Shown here piece after piece: positions 57,709 through 64,000 of a stretch of 64,000 bases of DNA. The translations under genes were made by a program, and so were the position numbers. Source of the DNA: Mesorhizobium loti CJ3sym (GTDB taxonomy: Bacteria; Pseudomonadota; Alphaproteobacteria; Rhizobiales; Rhizobiaceae). The stretch's first letter is position 1; each line of letters opens with the position of its first letter. The stretch is from NCBI RefSeq assembly GCF_000472785.1, contig NZ_AXAL01000007.1, positions 124,001 through 188,000 on the forward strand, read 5' to 3'. Below the pieces are notes generated by a model. It did no database searches, was not told the DNA's origin, and saw nothing but the letters and a program-made list of their open reading frames with translations.

Positions 57709-57736
57709 TTGGAGTTTCGGCGTTGCTTCCTATATA
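57709..57736 (+). promoter_or_regulatory. Candidate gyrA promoter
   Basis: TTGGAG (57709-57714), a 16-bp spacer and TATATA (57731-57736) lie 37 bp before the gyrA start, giving a short leader. Confidence 0.5.
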
Positions 57737-57772
57737 AGCGGTCAGTGATTCCTGATTAGATTGTGATCCGAT

Positions 57773-60577
<2,805 letters not shown>

Positions 60578-60604
60578 GTGCCGGACCAGGTTTTGACATA
60601 GCAA

Positions 60605-60624
60605 CGCCGGCCCATTTGCCGGCG
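60605..60624. terminator. Stem-loop between gyrA and the small membrane-protein gene
   Basis: CGCCGGC-CCATTT-GCCGGCG is a perfect 7-bp stem, 27 bp after gyrA and 22 bp after the convergent small gene's stop. No T-run follows, so termination is possible but not certain. Confidence 0.5.
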
Positions 60625-60646
60625 CGGCAGCAAGTCTGGACTGAGT

Positions 60647-60799
60647 TTAGTAGTGACGATACGGCTCGCGCGGGCCGAAGCCTTCGAAGCGCTTGGTGGT
60701 TGCCTTGACGCGGACGCGTTGTGCCTCCTGATGCAGCCCAAATACGGTGGCGATCAGCATGGCGACGGTCATTGCGGTGGCGAGCATGTAGATCAGCAT
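60647..60799 (-). CDS. 50-residue single-helix membrane protein
   Basis: The frame begins with ATG at 60799, preceded by AGGAG eight bases upstream, and encodes MLIYMLATAMTVAMLIATVF, a membrane helix, followed by GLHQEAQRVRVKATTKRFEGF and the end GPREPYRHY. The tail is basic, so the N-terminus is likely outside and the tail in the cytoplasm. The ideal ribosome site and protein-like composition support a real gene despite the length. The family is not recognised. It is convergent with gyrA. Confidence 0.75.
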   Translation of the reverse strand: MLIYMLATAMTVAMLIATVFGLHQEAQRVRVKATTKRFEGFGPREPYRHY

Positions 60800-60993
60800 T
60801 TGCGTGTTCTCCTGCGCCTTACAACGGATAAATGGGATTTTGGTTTCATCTTATTAAGGTGCAATCTAGTGAACGCTGGGTGAAGGGTTCGTGATCAGCG
60901 TGTTCATCTGTCGTTCATGCGCCGGAAAAGGTTCACGGCCGTTGCGCCAATCGGATTTGCCTTTGCGAGAGAGGCTCGCTAGAAGCACCTGCC

Positions 60994-61494
60994 ATGACTG
61001 AACGCACCGCCCTTTATGCCGGCTCCTTCGACCCGCTGACCAACGGCCATCTCGACGTGCTGAAGGCATCGTTGGCGGTTGCCGATATCGTTTATGCCGC
61101 CATCGGCATTCATCCGGGCAAGAGGCCGCTGTTTTCCTTCGAGGAGCGGGTGCAGCTCATCGAAGCCGCCACGAAAGCCGAATTCGGCAGGGATGGCGCC
61201 CGCATCAGGGTGGTCGCCTTTGACGGGCTGGTCATTGATGCTGCCAGAAGAGAGGGCGCCTCGATCATGATCCGCGGCCTGCGCGATGGCACCGATCTCG
61301 ATTACGAAATGCAGATGGCCGGCATGAACGAAACCATGGCGCCCGAGCTGCAGACGGTTTTTCTGCCCGCCAGCCCGTCGGTACGCACCATTACCGCCAC
61401 ACTTGTGCGCCAGATAGCCTCGATGGGAGGCGACATCCGCCCCTTCGTGCCGGCCGCTGTTGCCGGCGCGCTCGCAGCCAAATTCGCAAAATAA
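60994..61494 (+). CDS. coaD: Phosphopantetheine adenylyltransferase
   Basis: CoaD joins ATP and 4'-phosphopantetheine to dephospho-CoA, the penultimate step of coenzyme A synthesis. The 166-residue protein has the nucleotidyltransferase motif [14 protein letters not shown] (T/H-x-G-H) and the segments [22 protein letters not shown] and [21 protein letters not shown]. In place of the common ISSTxVR the loop reads ITATLVR. Length is normal. It begins a run coaD-ppi-ppi-yjcZ-like-queA on the same strand. Confidence 0.96.
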   Translation: MTERTALYAGSFDPLTNGHLDVLKASLAVADIVYAAIGIHPGKRPLFSFEERVQLIEAATKAEFGRDGARIRVVAFDGLVIDAARREGASIMIRGLRDGTDLDYEMQMAGMNETMAPELQTVFLPASPSVRTITATLVRQIASMGGDIRPFVPAAVAGALAAKFAK

Positions 61495-61512
61495 GTCCGG
61501 AGAAAAATCCTC

Positions 61513-62100
61513 ATGCAGCTGAAAAAGCTTGCCTCGTTCCTCGTTGTGCTTGCCGGTCTCGTGACCGCATCGGTCTCGGCCTATGCCGCTGATCCGGAAA
61601 ACACCATGATCGTCACGTTGAAGGATGGCGACGTCACCATCGCGCTTCGGCCTGATCTCGCGCCCAAGCATGTCGCGCAGATCAAGAAGCTCGTGCGTGA
61701 CCATGCCTATGACAATGTCGCTTTTCACCGCGTGATCGACGGCTTCATGGCGCAGACCGGCGACGTCAAGTTCGGCAACATGAAAAAGGGCTTTAATGCC
61801 CAGGCCGTCGGCACTGGTGGTTCCGATCTGCCCGACCTGCCGGCTGAATTCTCCCAGACCGAGCACTACAAGCGTGGCGTGGTCGGCATGGCCCGCTCGC
61901 AGGACCCGAACTCCGCCAATTCGCAGTTCTTCATCATGTTCGCGCCGGCGCCGCCGCTCGATGGCCAGTACACTATCGTCGGCAATGTCGTCAGCGGCAT
62001 GGAGCTGGTGGACAAGATCAAGAAGGGTGACGAGGCCGACAACGGTACGGTTTCCGACCCCGACCGGATGATCAAGGTGCGCATCGCCGCAGACAAATAA
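61513..62100 (+). CDS. Periplasmic cyclophilin-type peptidyl-prolyl isomerase
   Basis: This 195-residue protein has a signal peptide (LASFLVVLAGLVTASVSAYA, cleavage near residue 25) and a cyclophilin domain: VAFHRVIDGFMAQTGDVKFG, GVVGMARSQDPNSANSQFFIMF and YTIVGNVVSGMELVDKI. Cyclophilins speed up proline cis-trans isomerisation. The signal places it in the periplasm, while the next gene encodes a cytoplasmic relative. The gap to that gene is 30 bp. Confidence 0.95.
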   Translation: MQLKKLASFLVVLAGLVTASVSAYAADPENTMIVTLKDGDVTIALRPDLAPKHVAQIKKLVRDHAYDNVAFHRVIDGFMAQTGDVKFGNMKKGFNAQAVGTGGSDLPDLPAEFSQTEHYKRGVVGMARSQDPNSANSQFFIMFAPAPPLDGQYTIVGNVVSGMELVDKIKKGDEADNGTVSDPDRMIKVRIAADK

Positions 62101-62130
62101 TTCTGTTTTTGAGAAAAAAGGACATCTGAC

Positions 62131-62643
62131 ATGGCTGAGATCAAGGACCGCGGGAACGCGCTCATCCTGGAAACGACCAAGGGCAAGGTCGTCATCGAAC
62201 TTTTCCCCGACCTGGCTCCCGGCCATGTCGCCCGCATCAAGGAACTGGCCAGGGAAGGCGCCTATGACGGGGTGGTCTTCCACCGCGTGATCGAAGGCTT
62301 CATGGCGCAGACCGGCGACGTCAAGTTCGGCAATTCGAGCAAGCCCACCTTTGCTCCATCCCGCGCTGGCATGGGCGGTTCCGAGAAGCCGGACCTGAAG
62401 GCCGAGTTCTCCAACGCCAACCATGGCCGTGGCACCTGCTCGATGGCCCGTTCGCAGAACCCGAACTCGGCCAACTCGCAGTTCTTCATCTGCTTCGACG
62501 ACGCAGCCTTCCTGAACCGCCAGTACACGGTCTGGGGCCAGGTCATCGAAGGCATGGACAATGTCGACAAGATCAAGCGCGGCGAGCCAGTGGTCGATCC
62601 CGACAAGATCGTGTCGCTGAAGGTCGCGGCCGACGTCAAGTAA
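62131..62643 (+). CDS. ppiB: Cytoplasmic cyclophilin-type peptidyl-prolyl isomerase
   Basis: This 170-residue protein is a cyclophilin without a signal peptide. It keeps VVFHRVIEGFMAQTGDVKFG, GTCSMARSQNPNSANSQFFICF and YTVWGQVIEGMDNVDKI, including the Arg, Phe and Gln of the active site. The strong likeness to its upstream neighbour shows an old tandem duplication with different destinations. Confidence 0.95.
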   Translation: MAEIKDRGNALILETTKGKVVIELFPDLAPGHVARIKELAREGAYDGVVFHRVIEGFMAQTGDVKFGNSSKPTFAPSRAGMGGSEKPDLKAEFSNANHGRGTCSMARSQNPNSANSQFFICFDDAAFLNRQYTVWGQVIEGMDNVDKIKRGEPVVDPDKIVSLKVAADVK

Positions 62644-62655
62644 GGTAGAACGACA

Positions 62656-63105
62656 ATGATGGGCGTCGTCTGGTCGCTTCTCGGCATCCTGTCCGGCGCC
62701 TTCATTGCCATTCAGGCACCGATCAATTCGCAGCTCGCTCGCGGCCTGGGCCTCCCGGTCGCGGCGGCTGCGTTTTCGTTCCTGTCGGGCGCGGTCGTGC
62801 TCGGCATCATCTCCGTCACGGTGGTGAAGCTGCAAGGCATTTCGCTCGACTGGAAAGCGCCTGCGCCCTGGCTGTTCGTCGCCGGCGGCATGCTCGGCGG
62901 CTTCTATGTGACGCTCTCCACGATCCTGACGCCGCGCATCGGTGCTGCTGCCCTGATGGCGTTCCTGGTGGCTGGCCAATTGCTGGCCGGCATGCTCATC
63001 GACCGCATCGGCTTCCTCGGCGTTGCGGTACGTGAAATCTCGCTCGGCCGCATCGCCGGCGCGGTGCTGCTCTTGGCCGGAGCGCTGCTCGTCCGGCTCT
63101 ACTGA
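62656..63105 (+). CDS. DMT-family transporter of the YdcZ/DUF606 type
   Basis: This 149-residue membrane protein has five hydrophobic helices and the DUF606 pattern: [40 protein letters not shown] and [40 protein letters not shown]. It probably works as a dimer and exports small molecules; the substrate is unknown. The stop (TGA) shares a base with the queA start (TGATG). Confidence 0.88.
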   Translation: MMGVVWSLLGILSGAFIAIQAPINSQLARGLGLPVAAAAFSFLSGAVVLGIISVTVVKLQGISLDWKAPAPWLFVAGGMLGGFYVTLSTILTPRIGAAALMAFLVAGQLLAGMLIDRIGFLGVAVREISLGRIAGAVLLLAGALLVRLY

Positions 63106-64000
63106 TGCGTGTCGATCTCTTTGACTTCGACCTGCCGGAGGAGCGCATCGCGCTTCGCCCGGCGGAGCCACGCGACAGTGCCAAGCTACTGGTGGTCAAA
63201 CCGGGCGAGGCACTCGATGACCGGACAGTTGGCGACCTGCCGTCCATGCTCAGAGCCGGCGATGTGCTGGTGTTCAACGACACCAAGGTCATTCCGGCCC
63301 AGCTCAAAGGCATAAGGCGGCGCGGCGAAGCACAGGCGCAGGTCGAAGCGACGCTGCACATGCGCGTGGCGCCGGACCGTTGGTTGGCCTTCATGCGACC
63401 GGGCAAGCGCATTGCCGCCGGCGATCGCATCCATTTCGGCCATGACGGCAATTCCTGTTTCCTAGGCCAGCTCGACGCAACGGTGATCGAGAAGGGCGAG
63501 GGCGGCGAGGCGCTGCTCGGCTTCGACCTGTCGGGGCCTTTCCTCGACGAGGCGCTGCACGCCGTCGGGCATATTCCGTTGCCGCCCTATATCGCGTCGA
63601 AGCGTGACGACGATGAGCGCGACCGGGCCGACTACCAGACCATTTATGCCCGGAAGGAAGGCGCCGTTGCGGCGCCCACCGCTGGCCTGCATTTCACGCC
63701 GGAGCTGTTTGCGGCACTCGACGCCAGAGGTGTCGAGCGCCGCTTCGTCACCTTGCATGTCGGCGCCGGCACGTTCCTGCCTGTCAAGGCGGACGACACC
63801 GCCGACCACAAGATGCATGCCGAGATCGGCTCGGTCAGCGAAGCGACCGCCGATGCGCTGAACGCGGCCAAGGCGAAGGGCGGGCGCATCATTGCGGTCG
63901 GTACGACCTCGCTGCGCCTGCTGGAGAGTGCGGCACGCGAGGACGGTATGTTGCCCGCGTGGTCCGGCCCGACCGACATCTTCATCACGCCCGGCTACCG
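63105..64000 (+). CDS. queA: S-adenosylmethionine:tRNA ribosyltransferase-isomerase (3' end outside window)
   Basis: QueA turns 7-aminomethyl-7-deazaguanine in tRNA into epoxyqueuosine using the ribosyl part of S-adenosylmethionine. The visible 298 residues include the N-terminal [67 protein letters not shown] and [22 protein letters not shown], all hallmarks of QueA. The normal length is about 350-360, so some 60 residues are missing at the window edge. Its start overlaps the preceding stop by one base. Confidence 0.96.
   Translation, partial: MRVDLFDFDLPEERIALRPAEPRDSAKLLVVKPGEALDDRTVGDLPSMLRAGDVLVFNDTKVIPAQLKGIRRRGEAQAQVEATLHMRVAPDRWLAFMRPGKRIAAGDRIHFGHDGNSCFLGQLDATVIEKGEGGEALLGFDLSGPFLDEALHAVGHIPLPPYIASKRDDDERDRADYQTIYARKEGAVAAPTAGLHFTPELFAALDARGVERRFVTLHVGAGTFLPVKADDTADHKMHAEIGSVSEATADALNAAKAKGGRIIAVGTTSLRLLESAAREDGMLPAWSGPTDIFITPGY

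Noticed and set aside
60979-63171. Minus-strand open frame of 730 codons across coaD, the cyclophilins and queA
   Set aside because: It is antisense to five well-identified genes on the plus strand and its product is an Asp/His/Arg-rich shadow without any recognisable fold.

Overview
The window looks like chromosomal DNA of a Rhizobiales alphaproteobacterium, most likely Mesorhizobium or a close relative. This rests on the high-GC coding style, the gene content (CckA kinase, RgsE/GPR-type polar growth protein, alphaproteobacterial GyrA, DksA and UvrA variants), several TTG starts, GTTC-N7-GTTC LexA boxes, and palindromic intergenic repeats typical of that group. The genus is inferred; there is no rRNA or other marker to fix it. 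No transposase, integrase, phage gene, CRISPR array, rRNA or tRNA was recognised.

Layout. 1-5.9 kb: end of an MFS transporter, a dipeptide epimerase-like enzyme, a four-gene Mla-type lipid transport operon, and a frameshifted DEDD exonuclease. 6.1-12.7 kb: one giant gene for an RgsE/GPR-like membrane-anchored coiled-coil protein with nearly identical internal tandem modules. 12.9-16.7 kb: Hpt protein, [2Fe-2S] ferredoxin, a ferredoxin-NADP reductase flanked by two copies of a palindromic element, and a DHA2 efflux pump. 16.9-19.4 kb: DUF922 protein and folP-folB-folK. 19.4-26.5 kb: DUF924 protein, CPA2 K+/H+ antiporter, AraC regulator with an MFS exporter, small secreted proteins, YcjF. 26.5-33.4 kb: YcjX, SixA-like phosphatase, DksA-like regulator, FliO-like protein, CckA, ribbon-helix-helix protein. 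33.7-36.8 kb: glyoxalase-family protein and a Tat small subunit plus GMC dehydrogenase carrying a probable Fe-S motif. 37.1-42.9 kb: complete urea ABC transporter operon urtABCDE behind a sigma-54-type promoter. 43.2-46.2 kb: small unknown gene, diguanylate cyclase, DUF72, truncated acetyltransferase, DUF302.

46.2-64 kb: a conserved backbone uvrA / ssb / marC / gyrA / coaD / ppi / ppi / queA, interrupted by accessory pockets (clpP paralogue, ArsR-AHSA1 pair, OsmC, lipocalin-like protein with divergent AraC gene, ParB-like protein with SulP transporter). uvrA and ssb each have a LexA-type box, so they probably share SOS control.

Most of the window is housekeeping. The points most worth a second look are the recently duplicated modules in the RgsE-like gene, the GMC/Tat dehydrogenase pair with a C-x5-C-x3-C motif but no adjacent cytochrome gene, the sigma-54 promoter and intercistronic hairpins of the urt operon, the broken exonuclease and acetyltransferase genes, the ParB-like/SulP gene pair, and a 50-residue membrane protein gene beside gyrA.
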